Source: Streptomyces sp. DG1A-41
GTDB lineage: Bacteria; Actinomycetota; Actinomycetes; Streptomycetales; Streptomycetaceae
Assembly (NCBI RefSeq): GCF_037055355.1
Contig: NZ_CP146350.1
Span: 2,689,001-2,753,000 of the forward strand
DNA length: 64,000 nucleotides
Reading direction: 5' to 3'
Part shown: one piece after another, positions 16,136-25,449 of the stretch
Numbering within the stretch: the first letter of the stretch is position 1
How the letters are laid out: every line of letters begins with the position of its first letter
Notes under the pieces: model-generated
The model's database searches: none
Seen by the model: the letters and a program-made list of their open reading frames with translations, nothing else
What the model was told of the DNA's origin: nothing
Program-made: the position numbers and the translations under genes

Positions 16136-16873
16136 TCAGCGCTCGACCTTCGTCTTGTAGCCCCGGCCCCACTGGAGCCCCCAGCCGTACAACCGGTCCA
16201 GCTCGGCCTGGAACCCGTAGACGAACTTCGCCTCGCGGCGCACGATGATCTCGTCCTTGACCTTCTCGATCATGACGATGGCGCAGGAGCGGGCCTGCGG
16301 CTGGCGTTCGTCGAGGTGGATCTCGATGCGGGGGCCGTTGCTCGGGTAGAGGGTGACGATGGCGTGGGCCCGGTCGAAGGCGGGTGTCGCGTCGTAGATG
16401 TAGACGAAGACCAGGAGCCGCTTGATGCTGTCGCGGTGGTCGAGGTTGATGTACATCGTCTCGCCGCTCGCGGAGCCGAAGCGGTCGTCGCCGCTGAGTT
16501 TGACGTACGGCGGGGCGTTGACGTCGCCGAAGTAGCCGCCGAGGGGCTGGACGACGCCCTTGCTTCCGTCCTGGAGTTCGTACAGACAGCCCAGGTCGAG
16601 GTCGACGTTGACCACGCTCTGGCTGTGGCCGATGACCTCCGGCGGTTTGAGGGCCCTGAAGGGGTGCCGCAGCAGGCTCTCGCGCTGCGGGCCGCCGATG
16701 TCGGAGGTGCGCATCCGCCAGCTCAGGTTGACCCGGAGATGGCCGGTGGCCGCGCCCTGTTTGGTGAGTGATATCTGCGCGTGCCGCTTGGTCAGTTCGA
16801 TCGCGTTGGTTGCCGCGTGACCCGAGTCGAACTGCACATCGCGCCCACGCCGGAGTCCGTCGAACAGGCCCAT
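16136..16873 (-). CDS. TerA-like TerD-superfamily protein
   Basis: A 245-residue protein whose order of motifs follows TerA: NLSWRMRT, VNVDLDLGCLYELQDGSKGV with Asp-x-Asp-x-Gly, QPLGGYFGDVNAPPYVKLSGDDRFG, GETMYINLDHRDSIKRLLVFVYIYD, and a C-terminal GFQAELDRLYGWGLQW. ATG 16873 (MGLFDGLRRGRDVQFDSG) is chosen over the in-frame start at 16978 because that extension is low complexity and overlaps a terminator, and a GGGGGCGG run precedes this ATG. It probably works with the TerD paralogues and the DUF475 protein nearby in a calcium-linked stress complex, by analogy with Ter systems. Confidence 0.8.
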   Translation of the reverse strand: MGLFDGLRRGRDVQFDSGHAATNAIELTKRHAQISLTKQGAATGHLRVNLSWRMRTSDIGGPQRESLLRHPFRALKPPEVIGHSQSVVNVDLDLGCLYELQDGSKGVVQPLGGYFGDVNAPPYVKLSGDDRFGSASGETMYINLDHRDSIKRLLVFVYIYDATPAFDRAHAIVTLYPSNGPRIEIHLDERQPQARSCAIVMIEKVKDEIIVRREAKFVYGFQAELDRLYGWGLQWGRGYKTKVER

Positions 16874-16937
16874 TCCGCCCCCACGTTCACTTGGTGACCG
16901 CGGGTCCTCGCCGTACCCGCGGCCCTTGACGACCGAC

Positions 16938-16974
16938 GGGGCGGCCGCCGAGGAGTTGCCTCGGTGGCCGCCCC
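16938..16974 (-). terminator. 16-bp hairpin after the DUF475 gene
   Basis: GGGGCGGCCGCCGAGG (16938-16953) pairs with 16959-16974 (one G-T pair) around a 5-nt loop, 30 bp downstream of the minus-strand stop at 17004. Confidence 0.75.
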
Positions 16975-17003
16975 GCACAGAGCGTTCCTCACCCGAAGGG
17001 GCG

Positions 17004-18152
17004 TCACACCCCGGACGAGACCTCAGTCTTGTCGTCCGAGCCCGAGGCTTTTCCCTCGGCCGCCGCCAGCGCGCGGTTGCGGCGGACGGAGGACCAGAAG
17101 GACCAGGCGATCAGGATGACGCCGACGGAGCCGGTGATGAACTCGTTGATCTCGTACCGGATGGTGACGAGCAGGATCGCGGCGAGCGCGCCGATCGCGT
17201 AGTGCGCGCCGTGCTCCAGGTAGACGTATTCGTCGAGGGTGCCCTGGCGGACCAGGTAGACCGTGAGCGACCGGACGTACATGGCGCCGATGCCGAGGCC
17301 GAGGGCCATCAGGACGATGTCGTTGGTGATGGCGAAGGCGCCGATCACGCCGTCGAAGGAGAAGGACGCGTCCAGGACCTCAAGGTAGAGGAACATGAAG
17401 AACGCGGCCTTGCCGGCCACGACGACCGCGGAGCGCGGCTTGCCGGCCCGGACGGCCTCTTCCTCCTGCTCGTGTTCGCGTTCCTCCTCCTCTTCGAGCT
17501 TGTCCTCGAAGTAGCCGGAGAGACCGCCCACGATCATGTACGTGATCAGGCCCCCGATACCGGCGAGAAGGACCGTCTCCGCCTTGTCGACGTGCGTGCC
17601 GCCGTGCTGGTGGGCGTGGGTCGCGAAGGTCATCGCGGAGATCAGCAGGACGATCAGCGCGATGCAGACCGACAGCATGTCGACCTTGCCGAGCTTGGCC
17701 AGGGGCCGCTCCAGCCAGCCCAGCCACTTGATGTCCCGGTCCTCGAAGATGAAGTCCAGGAAAATCATCAGCAGGAACATGCCACCGAACGCGGCGATCG
17801 ACGGGTGGGCGTCGGTGACGAGCTCCTGGTAACGCTCCTTGTCGGTGAGCGCGAGGTCGACGGCCTCGATCGGCCCGAGTTGGGCGCTGAGGGCGACGAT
17901 CACGACGGGGAAGACCAGCCGCATACCGAAAACGGCGATCAGAATGCCGATCGTGAGGAAGATCTTCTGCCAGAAGGCACTCATCTTCTTCAGGATTCCG
18001 GCGTTGACCACCGCGTTGTCGAAGGACAGCGAGATCTCGAGGACGGACAGGATCGCTACGAGCCCGAAAGCGGCCCACCCTCCGTAGAAGACCGCTGCGA
18101 CCAGGCCGAGCGCGGTGACCGCGAACGACCACCCGAAGGTTTTCAGAACCAC
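17004..18152 (-). CDS. DUF475 TerC-like integral membrane protein
   Basis: A 382-residue membrane protein with about nine hydrophobic segments. Signature stretches are LEISLSFDNAVVNAGIL (residues 40-56) and LEVLDASFSFDGVIGAFAIT, two related SFDN/SFDG motifs that mark the TerC/DUF475 superfamily and whose acidic residues are thought to bind metal ions. A Glu-rich cytosolic loop (EDKLEEEEEREHEQEEE) separates the halves. The start is GTG 18152 with GGGTAG upstream. TerC-like proteins are proposed to export metals such as manganese and to contact TerD proteins; the three TerD-type genes around it support that link (inference). Confidence 0.85.
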   Translation of the reverse strand: MVLKTFGWSFAVTALGLVAAVFYGGWAAFGLVAILSVLEISLSFDNAVVNAGILKKMSAFWQKIFLTIGILIAVFGMRLVFPVVIVALSAQLGPIEAVDLALTDKERYQELVTDAHPSIAAFGGMFLLMIFLDFIFEDRDIKWLGWLERPLAKLGKVDMLSVCIALIVLLISAMTFATHAHQHGGTHVDKAETVLLAGIGGLITYMIVGGLSGYFEDKLEEEEEREHEQEEEAVRAGKPRSAVVVAGKAAFFMFLYLEVLDASFSFDGVIGAFAITNDIVLMALGLGIGAMYVRSLTVYLVRQGTLDEYVYLEHGAHYAIGALAAILLVTIRYEINEFITGSVGVILIAWSFWSSVRRNRALAAAEGKASGSDDKTEVSSGV

Positions 18153-18280
18153 TGGCTACCCAATCGTGTGTGTACGGGTCTCTCCCGCGTCGCCGTACCC
18201 GGCTTTACGAACTTTTGAAGCCGAAGTCTAGTCGGCCCCCCTTCGCACCCCACGGGGCCCCGACTTTTGCTCATATCGCG

Positions 18281-18856
18281 TTACGAGACGTTGACTCCGA
18301 AGTCCAGAGCAATGCCCCGCAGCCCCGACGCGTACCCCTGCCCGACGGCCCTGAACTTCCACTCGCTCTGGTAGCGATAGACCTCGCCGAAGATCATCGC
18401 GGTCTCCGTGGAGGCGTCCTCGCTGAGGTCGTAGCGGGCGAGTTCCTGGCCGTCCGCCTGGTTCACCACACGGATGAAGGCATTGCTGACCTGGCCGAAG
18501 GTCTGGCCGCGTTCGTCGGCCATGTGGATGGAGACGGGAAAGACGATCTTGTCGCACTGGGCCGGCACCTTGGAGAGGTCGATCAGGAGCGACTCGTCGT
18601 CGCCGTCGCCCTCGCCGGTGAGGTTGTCACCGGTGTGCTCCACGGAACCGTCCGGACTCTTGAGCTGGTTGTAGAAGACGAACCACTCGTCCCCGAGCAC
18701 GCGCCCGCCGCTGCACATCAGCGCGCTGGCGTCGAGGTCGAAGGGGGCTCCGGTGGTCGAGCGTGCGTCCCAGCCGAGCCCGATCATCACCTGAGTGAGG
18801 TTCGGTGCGGCCTTGGACAGGGAGACGTTGCCTCCCTTGGCGAGCGTGACGCCCAT
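18281..18856 (-). CDS. TerD family protein
   Basis: A 191-residue, standard-length TerD. It begins [15 protein letters not shown] and carries [17 protein letters not shown] (calcium Asp-x-Asp), [34 protein letters not shown] and [16 protein letters not shown]. Its sequence is very close to the downstream-numbered paralogue at 18952-19527, so the pair arose by duplication. A 15-bp terminator (18898-18932) between them shows they are separate transcription units, leaving only a short promoter region for this gene. TerD binds calcium and supports stress tolerance and differentiation in actinobacteria. Confidence 0.95.
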   Translation of the reverse strand: MGVTLAKGGNVSLSKAAPNLTQVMIGLGWDARSTTGAPFDLDASALMCSGGRVLGDEWFVFYNQLKSPDGSVEHTGDNLTGEGDGDDESLLIDLSKVPAQCDKIVFPVSIHMADERGQTFGQVSNAFIRVVNQADGQELARYDLSEDASTETAMIFGEVYRYQSEWKFRAVGQGYASGLRGIALDFGVNVS

Positions 18857-18897
18857 GATTCCCTCCCCGGGTGGTGTTTCTCAGGTGGGTCCTGCAC

Positions 18898-18932
18898 GTC
18901 CGGCGCCGCACGTAAACCGTGCGGCGCCGGAC
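18898..18932 (-). terminator. Perfect 15-bp hairpin between the terD paralogues
   Basis: GTCCGGCGCCGCACG (18898-18912) pairs perfectly with 18918-18932 around loop TAAAC, 20 bp past the stop of the 19527 terD gene. Confidence 0.8.
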
Positions 18933-18951
18933 GGAGGGACCTTTGAGTGGG

Positions 18952-19527
18952 TCAGACGTTCACGCCGAAGTCCTGCGCGATGCCGCGCAGGCCCGAGGCG
19001 TAGCCCTGGCCGATGGCGCGGAACTTCCACTCCGCGCCGTGCCGGTAGAGCTCACCGAAGACCATGGCGGTCTCGGTGGAGGCGTCCTCGCTCAGGTCGT
19101 AGCGGGCGATCTCCGCGCCGCCGGCCTGGTTCACGACGCGGATGAACGCGTTGCGCACCTGGCCGAAGGACTGCTGGCGGGTCTCGGCGTCGTAGATCGA
19201 GACCGGGAAGACGATCTTCTCCACGTCGGCCGGGACGCCCGCGAGGTTGACCTTGATCTGCTCGTCGTCGCCCTCGCCCTCACCGGTGAGGTTGTCGCCG
19301 GTGTGCTCGACGGAGCCGTCCGGGCTCTTGAGGTTGTTGAAGAAGATGAAGTGCTGGTCGTTGGCGACCTTGCCGGAGCTGTTCAGCAGCAGCGCGCTGG
19401 CGTCCAGGTCGAAGTCGGTGCCGGTCGTGGTGCGGACGTCCCACCCCAGACCGACGATGACCGCGGTCAGGCCCGGCGCCTCCTTGGTCAGCGATACGTT
19501 GCCGCCCTTGCTGAGGCTGACTCCCAC
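18952..19527 (-). CDS. TerD family protein
   Basis: A 191-residue TerD, the closest relative in the window of the 18281 gene. Motifs: [67 protein letters not shown] and [16 protein letters not shown]. The acidic GEGDD loop and Asp-x-Asp sites match those that bind calcium in studied TerD proteins. It has its own 147-bp upstream region and terminator, so it is monocistronic. Having two near-identical TerDs plus the tailed TerD and a TerA-like protein suggests the parts of a hetero-oligomeric stress complex. Confidence 0.95.
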   Translation of the reverse strand: MGVSLSKGGNVSLTKEAPGLTAVIVGLGWDVRTTTGTDFDLDASALLLNSSGKVANDQHFIFFNNLKSPDGSVEHTGDNLTGEGEGDDEQIKVNLAGVPADVEKIVFPVSIYDAETRQQSFGQVRNAFIRVVNQAGGAEIARYDLSEDASTETAMVFGELYRHGAEWKFRAIGQGYASGLRGIAQDFGVNV

Positions 19528-19674
19528 GAGTCCTCCATTGGTGTCCAGGGGCGGGATGCCCCGTTGTGCTCGGATGTCGGATCAACGAATCGATCCTAGT
19601 GACGGGTTCCCGCCCCTCGCAGGCCCTGGAGCCGACAAATCAGCGGGTGTCGAACGCAGGACGCCCGGCCGGCG

Positions 19675-20133
19675 TCACAGGGTGTCGAGCGCCTTCACGT
19701 AGTCGTTCAGGTCGCGCGCGTCCGGCAGGCCGTTGACGACCGTCCAGCGCACGACGCCCTCCTTGTCGATGACGAAGGTGCCGCGCACGGCGCAGCCCTT
19801 GTCCTCGTCGAAGACGCCGTAGGCGCGCGAGACGTTGCCGTGCGGCCAGAAGTCCGACAGCAGCGGGTACTCCAGGCCCTCCTGCTCGGCGAAGACGCGC
19901 AGCGTGTGGATGGAGTCGTTGGAGACGGCGAGCAGCTGGGTGTCACGGTCGGAGAACTGCGGCAGGTTGTCCCGCAGCTCGCACAGCTCGCCCGTGCACA
20001 CGCCGGTGAAGGCGAAGGGGTAGAAGAGCAGCACCACGTTCTTCCGACCGCGGAAGTCGGACAGCTTCACGCTCGCGCCGTGGTTGTCCTTGAGCTCGAA
20101 GTCGGGGGCCTTCTCGCCGACCTGGATCGCCAT
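19675..20133 (-). CDS. AhpE-type peroxiredoxin
   Basis: A 152-residue thioredoxin-fold peroxidase. The peroxidatic Cys is Cys46 in [12 protein letters not shown]; a further Cys at 51 (ELCELRDN) is close by, and Arg in the [11 protein letters not shown] strand completes the active site. Length and the short C-terminus fit the one-Cys AhpE class of actinobacteria. It reduces peroxides in the cytosol, with electrons from mycothiol-linked or thioredoxin-like partners (family knowledge). It sits between the Ter genes and DUF3052 and has its own 135-bp upstream region. Confidence 0.9.
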   Translation of the reverse strand: MAIQVGEKAPDFELKDNHGASVKLSDFRGRKNVVLLFYPFAFTGVCTGELCELRDNLPQFSDRDTQLLAVSNDSIHTLRVFAEQEGLEYPLLSDFWPHGNVSRAYGVFDEDKGCAVRGTFVIDKEGVVRWTVVNGLPDARDLNDYVKALDTL

Positions 20134-20206
20134 CGTTGTGGGTGTCCCTTCGTGGGGCTTGAACGAACGGGACCCCCACCCTACGCAGGGACCGGCGCAG
20201 ACCGGT

Positions 20207-20233
20207 GGGCGGGCCGACGATGCCGGCCCGCCC
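20207..20233 (-). terminator. 10-bp hairpin after DUF3052
   Basis: GGGCGGGCCG (20207-20216) pairs perfectly with 20224-20233, 7-nt loop, 36 bp past the DUF3052 stop and upstream of the peroxiredoxin gene. Confidence 0.6.
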
Positions 20234-20268
20234 CTTCCGTACCACCGACGCCTGGACGCGCCGTACGG

Positions 20269-20706
20269 CTAACGCTTGGACTTGGCGGCTTTGGGCGTCG
20301 CCAGCCGGCTGCCGCTCCAGTCCTTGCCGACGCTGACGCTCTTCGACGCCGTCAGGCCCGCCGTCGTGGCGGCCTCCGAGATGTCGCTCGGCTCCACATA
20401 GCCCGAACGGCCCGTCTTCGGCGTGAGGAGCAGGATCGCGCCGCCCTCTTCGATGTACGTGGTGGCATCGACCAGCGCATCCGTCAGGTCGCCGTCGTCG
20501 TCACGGAACCACAGCACAACGGCGTCGGCCACGTCGTCGTAGTCCTCGTCCACCAGGTCGCCCTCGACGATGCCCTCGATGGCCTCGCGGAGTTCCTGGT
20601 CCACGTCGTCGTCGTAGCCGATCTCCTGGACCACCTGCCCGGGCTGGAACCCCAGCCTGGCGGCAGGGTTCGTCCGCTCCTCCGCGTGGTCCGCGGTCGC
20701 GCTCAC
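20269..20706 (-). CDS. DUF3052 family protein
   Basis: A 145-residue acidic protein. GTG 20706 (MSATADHAEERTNPAARLGF) is preceded by AGGAGG, so the longer in-frame start at 20811 is rejected. The conserved core is LGFQPGQVVQEIGYDDDVD, then an Asp/Glu-rich region and ILLLTPKTGRSGYVEPSDI. DUF3052 genes are almost always divergent from or next to aceE in Streptomyces and relatives, as here; the function is unknown. No membrane segment is present. Confidence 0.9.
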   Translation of the reverse strand: MSATADHAEERTNPAARLGFQPGQVVQEIGYDDDVDQELREAIEGIVEGDLVDEDYDDVADAVVLWFRDDDGDLTDALVDATTYIEEGGAILLLTPKTGRSGYVEPSDISEAATTAGLTASKSVSVGKDWSGSRLATPKAAKSKR

Positions 20707-21152
20707 GGGGTGCCTCCTGATCATGTCTTGGGATGGGGGTGCCCCCTGCTCCTCTGAGCTTGGGGAATATTCAGCCACGCGCGTGCGCGAAGCATTGGCC
20801 GTAGTCCACACGGGCGGGGCGGATCGCGCAAGTACCCGGCCGTTCAGACCGCCGAAACGGTGACGATCCTGGCGGTGTCACCGCAACACCAGGCACACCG
20901 TCATGATTCAAGGTGACGTACACCACACCTTTCTGCCCTGTTTGGGCGTTTGGAAATCGTCTGTAGGTACGAGACTCGAAGGTATTCACCCCATACGTCA
21001 CGGAGCCGGTCCACCGCCCGGGTTACCGCTGGGTAGAGATGACGTTTACGGCCCCGAGGTGGACCATGGGGAGCGGCGCGGCCAAAGCGACACGCCCAGC
21101 GACCCCAGCGAAACAGCGGCCCTCGCAGGCCCTCTGACAGGTAAGGAACAGC
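20707..21152 (+). other. 446-bp divergent intergenic region between DUF3052 and aceE
   Basis: No gene is seen. The region must hold both promoters. A 13-bp palindrome GCGGTGTCACCGC lies at 20872-20884 and a TAGAGA hexamer at about 21035-21040. Its AT content is higher than its surroundings around 20925-21000. No conserved riboswitch fold is recognised. Confidence 0.5.
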
Positions 21153-23900
21153 GTGGCTTCCGCATCCGATCGCAACCCGATCATCATTGGCGGCCTTCCG
21201 AGTCAGGTTCCTGACTTCGATCCCGAAGAGACGCAGGAGTGGCTCGACTCCCTCGACGCCGCCGTCGACGAGCGCGGCCGCGAGCGCGCCCGCTACCTGA
21301 TGCTGCGGCTGATCGAGCGGGCCCGCGAGAAGCGCGTGGCCGTGCCGGAGATGCGCAGCACGGACTACGTCAACACCATCCCCACCAAGAGCGAGCCGTT
21401 CTTCCCGGGCAACGAGGAGATCGAGCGCAAGATCCTCAACGCGACCCGCTGGAACGCGGCCGTGATGGTCTCGCGCGCCCAGCGGCCCGGTATCGGCGTC
21501 GGCGGCCACATCGCCACGTTCGCGTCCTCCGCCTCGCTCTACGACGTCGGCTTCAACCACTTCTTCCGCGGCAAGGACGAGGGCGACGGCGGCGACCAGG
21601 TCTTCTTCCAGGGGCACGCCTCGCCGGGCATCTACGCCCGCGCCTTCCTGCTGGACCGGCTCAGCGAGCAGCACCTGGACGGCTTCCGCCAGGAGAAGTC
21701 GAAGGCGCCGTACGGCCTGTCGTCGTACCCGCACCCGCGCCTGATGCCGGACTTCTGGGAGTTCCCGACGGTGTCGATGGGCCTCGGCCCGATCGGCGCC
21801 ATCTACCAGGCGCGGATGAACCGCTACATGCACGCGCGCGGGATCGCGGACACGTCCAAGTCGCACGTGTGGGCGTTCCTCGGCGACGGCGAGATGGACG
21901 AGCCGGAGTCGCTGGGCCAGCTGTCCATCGCCGCCCGCGAGGGCCTGGACAACCTCACGTTCGTGGTCAACTGCAACCTCCAGCGCCTCGACGGGCCGGT
22001 ACGCGGCAACGGCAAGATCATCCAGGAGCTGGAGTCGATCTTCCGCGGTGCCGGCTGGAACGTGATCAAGCTGGTCTGGGACCGCACCTGGGACCCGCTG
22101 CTCGCCCAGGACCGCGACGGCGTGCTGGTCAACAAGATGAACACCACGCCGGACGGGCAGTTCCAGACGTACGCCACGGAGACCGGCGCGTACATCCGCG
22201 ACCACTTCTTCGGTGACGACCACCGCCTGCGCGCGATGGTCGAGAACATGACCGACGACCAGATCCTGCACCTGGGCCGCGGCGGTCACGACCACCGGAA
22301 GATCTTCGCGGCGTACAAGGCGGCCGTGGAGCACAAGGGCCAGCCGACGGTGATCCTCGCCAAGACGATCAAGGGCTGGACGCTGGGCCCGAACTTCGAG
22401 GGCCGCAACGCCACGCACCAGATGAAGAAGCTGACGGTCGACGACCTCAAGCGCTTCCGCGACCGCCTGCACCTGCCGATCTCCGACAAGGAGCTGGAGT
22501 CCGGCGCCCCGCCGTACTACCACCCGGGCCGGGAGTCGGAGGAGATCCAGTACATGCACGACCGCCGCAAGGGGCTCGGCGGTTACGTCCCCACGCGTGT
22601 CGTACGGTCCGAGCCGCTGCCGCTGCCCGAGGACAAGACGTACGCGACCGTGAAGAAGGGCTCGGGCCAGCAGTCCATCGCGACGACGATGGCGTTCGTC
22701 CGTCTCCTGAAGGACCTCATGCGGGACAAGGAGATCGGCAAGCGGTTCGTGCTGATCGCGCCGGACGAGTACCGCACGTTCGGCATGGACTCGTTCTTCC
22801 CGAGCGCGAAGATCTACAACCCGCTCGGCCAGCAGTACGAGTCGGTCGACCGTGACCTGCTGCTCGCCTACAAGGAGTCGCCGAACGGCCAGATGCTGCA
22901 CGACGGCATCTCGGAGGCCGGCTGCACGGCCTCCCTGATCGCCGCCGGCTCGGCCTACGCGACCCACGGCGAGCCGCTGATCCCGGTCTACGTCTTCTAC
23001 TCGATGTTCGGTTTCCAGCGCACCGGCGACCAGTTCTGGCAGATGGCCGACCAGCTGGCCCGCGGCTTCGTCCTGGGCGCGACCGCCGGCCGTACCACCC
23101 TGACCGGTGAGGGCCTCCAGCACGCCGACGGGCACTCGCAGCTGCTGGCCTCCACGAACCCCGGCTGCGTGGCGTACGACCCGGCGTTCGGCTTCGAGAT
23201 CGCGCACATCGTGAAGGACGGCCTGCGCCGGATGTACGGCGGCTCCGAGGAGCACCCGCACGGCGAGGACGTCTTCTACTACCTGACCGTCTACAACGAG
23301 CCGATCCAGCACCCGGCCGAGCCCGAGAACGTGGACGTCGAGGGCATCCTCAAGGGCGTCTACCGCTTCAGCGAGGGCACGGGCGGCTCGATCCCGGCGC
23401 AGATCATGGCGTCGGGTGTCGCGGTGCCGTGGGCGGTCGAGGCGCAGAAGATCCTCGCGGAGGAGTGGAACGTCAAGGCCGACGTCTGGTCGGCGACCTC
23501 CTGGAACGAGCTGCGGCGCGAGGCCGTGGCCTGCGAGGAGCACAACCTGCTGCACCCCGAGGAGGAGCAGCGGGTGCCGTACGTGACGCGGAAGCTGGCC
23601 GACGCGCAGGGTCCGGTCGTGGCCGTGTCCGACTGGATGCGGTCGGTTCCGGACCAGATCGCGCGCTGGGTGCCGCAGACGTACCAGTCGCTCGGCGCGG
23701 ACGGCTTCGGCTTCGCCGACACGCGGGGTGCGGCCCGCCGCTTCTTCCACATCGACGCGCAGTCGATCGTGGTGGGGGTGCTGACCGAGCTGGCCCGCGA
23801 GGGCAAGGTCGACCGGTCGGTGCTCAAGCAGGCCATCGACCGGTACCAGCTGCTGGACGTGTCGGCAGCCGACCCGGGGGTCGCGGGCGGCGACGCATAA
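21153..23900 (+). CDS. aceE: Pyruvate dehydrogenase E1 component (homodimeric type)
   Basis: A 915-residue protein of AceE length. It decarboxylates pyruvate with thiamine diphosphate and passes the acetyl group to the lipoyl E2 of the PDH complex. The TPP/Mg site [10 protein letters not shown] is at residues 244-253 and NCNLQ near 273; the active-site stretch [21 protein letters not shown] is split near residues 108-128 and carries the conserved His. [16 protein letters not shown] lies in the transketolase-like middle domain. GTG 21153 has AAGGA 7-11 nt upstream. No E2 or E3 gene is nearby, so the complex is assembled from distant loci. A 446-bp upstream region suggests regulated expression. 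A hairpin follows at 23915-23962. Confidence 0.96.
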   Translation: MASASDRNPIIIGGLPSQVPDFDPEETQEWLDSLDAAVDERGRERARYLMLRLIERAREKRVAVPEMRSTDYVNTIPTKSEPFFPGNEEIERKILNATRWNAAVMVSRAQRPGIGVGGHIATFASSASLYDVGFNHFFRGKDEGDGGDQVFFQGHASPGIYARAFLLDRLSEQHLDGFRQEKSKAPYGLSSYPHPRLMPDFWEFPTVSMGLGPIGAIYQARMNRYMHARGIADTSKSHVWAFLGDGEMDEPESLGQLSIAAREGLDNLTFVVNCNLQRLDGPVRGNGKIIQELESIFRGAGWNVIKLVWDRTWDPLLAQDRDGVLVNKMNTTPDGQFQTYATETGAYIRDHFFGDDHRLRAMVENMTDDQILHLGRGGHDHRKIFAAYKAAVEHKGQPTVILAKTIKGWTLGPNFEGRNATHQMKKLTVDDLKRFRDRLHLPISDKELESGAPPYYHPGRESEEIQYMHDRRKGLGGYVPTRVVRSEPLPLPEDKTYATVKKGSGQQSIATTMAFVRLLKDLMRDKEIGKRFVLIAPDEYRTFGMDSFFPSAKIYNPLGQQYESVDRDLLLAYKESPNGQMLHDGISEAGCTASLIAAGSAYATHGEPLIPVYVFYSMFGFQRTGDQFWQMADQLARGFVLGATAGRTTLTGEGLQHADGHSQLLASTNPGCVAYDPAFGFEIAHIVKDGLRRMYGGSEEHPHGEDVFYYLTVYNEPIQHPAEPENVDVEGILKGVYRFSEGTGGSIPAQIMASGVAVPWAVEAQKILAEEWNVKADVWSATSWNELRREAVACEEHNLLHPEEEQRVPYVTRKLADAQGPVVAVSDWMRSVPDQIARWVPQTYQSLGADGFGFADTRGAARRFFHIDAQSIVVGVLTELAREGKVDRSVLKQAIDRYQLLDVSAADPGVAGGDA

Positions 23901-23914
23901 CGTCAGGTCCTGTC

Positions 23915-23962
23915 AAGGGGTGGTGAGCCTCACGGGTGGACCGTGGGGGCACACCACCCCTT
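23915..23962 (+). terminator. 11-bp hairpin after aceE
   Basis: AAGGGGTGGTG (23915-23925) pairs perfectly with 23952-23962 across a 26-nt loop, 15 bp past the aceE stop. Confidence 0.6.
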
Positions 23963-23971
23963 CACGTTTTC

Positions 23972-23977
23972 TACGAT
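23972..23977 (+). promoter_or_regulatory. -10 box of a probable leaderless gene
   Basis: TACGAT ends 6 nt before ATG 23984, just after the aceE hairpin; no ribosome site is present. Confidence 0.55.
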
Positions 23978-23983
23978 TCGGCC

Positions 23984-24718
23984 ATGCAGCAGCAGTCGGC
24001 CCGACTCCGTTGGGAACAGCACACGCAGCGGCCCCTCTTCGGCCTGGCCCTGACGTTCGCCGTCGCCTATGCCGTGCCGATCGTCCGGCCCGACGCGAGC
24101 CGGGACGTGGTGGCCGTGTGCACGGCCGTCGAGTGGGTGGTGTGGGGCGCGTTCGCACTCGACTACGTCATACGGCTCGTGCTCGCCGAGCAGCGGCTGG
24201 AGTTCGTACGGACGCACTGGCTCGACCTGGGCGCGGTGTTGCTGCCGCTGCTACAGCCCATGCGGTTGCTGCGACTGGTGTCGACGCTGCTGCTGGTCGG
24301 GCAGCGGGCTCGGATGGCCTCGCAGATAAGGCTCACGACGTATGTCGCCGGTGCGGTGGTCGGGCTGCTGATGTTCGGGTCGCTGGCGGTGCTGTCGGCG
24401 GAGCGGGACTCGCCGGACGGGAACATTCGGACGCTGGGTGACGCGGTGTGGTGGTCGTTCACGACGATGACGACCGTGGGGTACGGGGATCACGCGCCGA
24501 CCACCGGGTTGGGGCGGATGCTCGCGGTGGGGTTGATGCTGTCCGGGATCGCTCTGCTGGGTGTGGTGACGGCGAACATCGCGGCGTGGTTCATCGCGCG
24601 GTTCGACAAGGACGATGTGGAGGAGCGGCGGCAGACGGAGGCGATACGGGAGTTGGCGGAGGAGGTTCGGGCGTTGCGGGGGGAGTTGGCGGCGTTGAAG
24701 GGGACGCCCGTCGAGTAG
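23984..24718 (+). CDS. Voltage-gated-like potassium channel
   Basis: A 244-residue membrane protein of the two-pore-domain/Kv-like ion-channel superfamily. It has about six hydrophobic segments, an S4-like helix with spaced Arg (MRLLRLVSTLLLVGQRAR), the K+ selectivity filter TVGYGD at residues 164-169 preceded by a pore helix (AVWWSFTTM), and a C-terminal cytosolic coiled coil (ERRQTEAIRELAEEVRALRGEL). ATG 23984 is chosen because of the TACGAT box 6 nt upstream; the in-frame start at 23936 lies within the aceE terminator. It likely conducts potassium across the cytoplasmic membrane and tetramerises through its coiled coil. Confidence 0.9.
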   Translation: MQQQSARLRWEQHTQRPLFGLALTFAVAYAVPIVRPDASRDVVAVCTAVEWVVWGAFALDYVIRLVLAEQRLEFVRTHWLDLGAVLLPLLQPMRLLRLVSTLLLVGQRARMASQIRLTTYVAGAVVGLLMFGSLAVLSAERDSPDGNIRTLGDAVWWSFTTMTTVGYGDHAPTTGLGRMLAVGLMLSGIALLGVVTANIAAWFIARFDKDDVEERRQTEAIRELAEEVRALRGELAALKGTPVE

Positions 24719-24740
24719 TGCTCGGGGTTCGTGCTGGGGG

Positions 24741-24821
24741 CGGGTGGGTGCACAGCCCGGCGGAGCGGGGTGCCGCTTCTTTGGACGGGTCCCGCCCCAA
24801 GCGGCACGACTGCCCGCAGCT
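24741..24821 (+). repeat. Dispersed repeat family B, copy 1
   Basis: The core is AGCGGGGTGCCGCTTCTTT, then AAGCGGCACGACTGCCCGCAGC; the arms GTGCCGCTT and AAGCGGCAC form a stem. It matches 50273-50355. A further copy of CGACTGCCCGCAGC follows at 24833-24846. Confidence 0.7.
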
Positions 24822-24903
24822 ATGGCGGCTCGCGACTGCCCGCAGCAAGGCATGAGAACGGCCCCCGGCTTGGCCGCCGGAGGCCCTCCCTCGGTTCCCC
24901 GGG

Positions 24904-25212
24904 TCACAACAGCATGCCGTTGCCCGGAGTTGTCGCTCCGGCCAGCCAGATGATGGCCAGGAGCGTGTCGATGGCGCCCAGGATCAGGGCGACCACGGCC
25001 GTGGCCGGGCGGGAGCCCGACCAGGTGCGGCCCATGGCGAGCCAGCCGCAGACGATCGCCGCGGGGCCGAGGATGATCCCCAGCACGAAGAATCCGGCGA
25101 TCGCGCAGATGACTCCGATGATTCCGAGCGTCGCGCGATCCGGCCCGGTCCGTGACCACGTCCGGCCACGTGAGCGGGGGTGCCTGCGCGTACCGTGTCC
25201 GAAGCTCGCCAT
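24904..25212 (-). CDS. DUF4190-like small membrane protein
   Basis: A 102-residue protein with a basic N-terminal segment (HGTRRHPRSRGRTWSRTG) and two transmembrane helices (ATLGIIGVICAIAGFFVLGIILG and ATAVVALILGAIDTLLAIIWLAG are within residues 30-95), the arrangement of the DUF4190 family. ATG 25212 and an adjacent ATG 25215 both follow GGGAG; the second gives better spacing. Function unknown. It lies between two convergent or independent units and ends just after repeat family B. Confidence 0.75.
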   Translation of the reverse strand: MASFGHGTRRHPRSRGRTWSRTGPDRATLGIIGVICAIAGFFVLGIILGPAAIVCGWLAMGRTWSGSRPATAVVALILGAIDTLLAIIWLAGATTPGNGMLL

Positions 25213-25449
25213 CATCAACTCCCGTAAACCCTCAGTCGGTTGGGGTTCGGTTCGGGTACACCATGGCGAGTACCCCCACAACGGGCCTCAATCCCGCTGC
25301 TTGCGCGCTGCCCCCCTCCAGCAGCGCGCCGCAGCGTCCGTCCTCCATGCCCTGCGGAGGACTTGACCCACTGTGACCTGCGATGCCCGCCGGAGGGGAG
25401 GGATCGGCGGCCTTGTTCACCCTGATAGGCGAACACCTCGGAGAGACCG

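Noticed and set aside
20901..23750. A 949-codon minus-strand frame opposite aceE
   Set aside because: It is an antisense shadow of the strongly conserved aceE gene; its product is Arg/Val-rich with no known motif, as expected from high-GC third positions.
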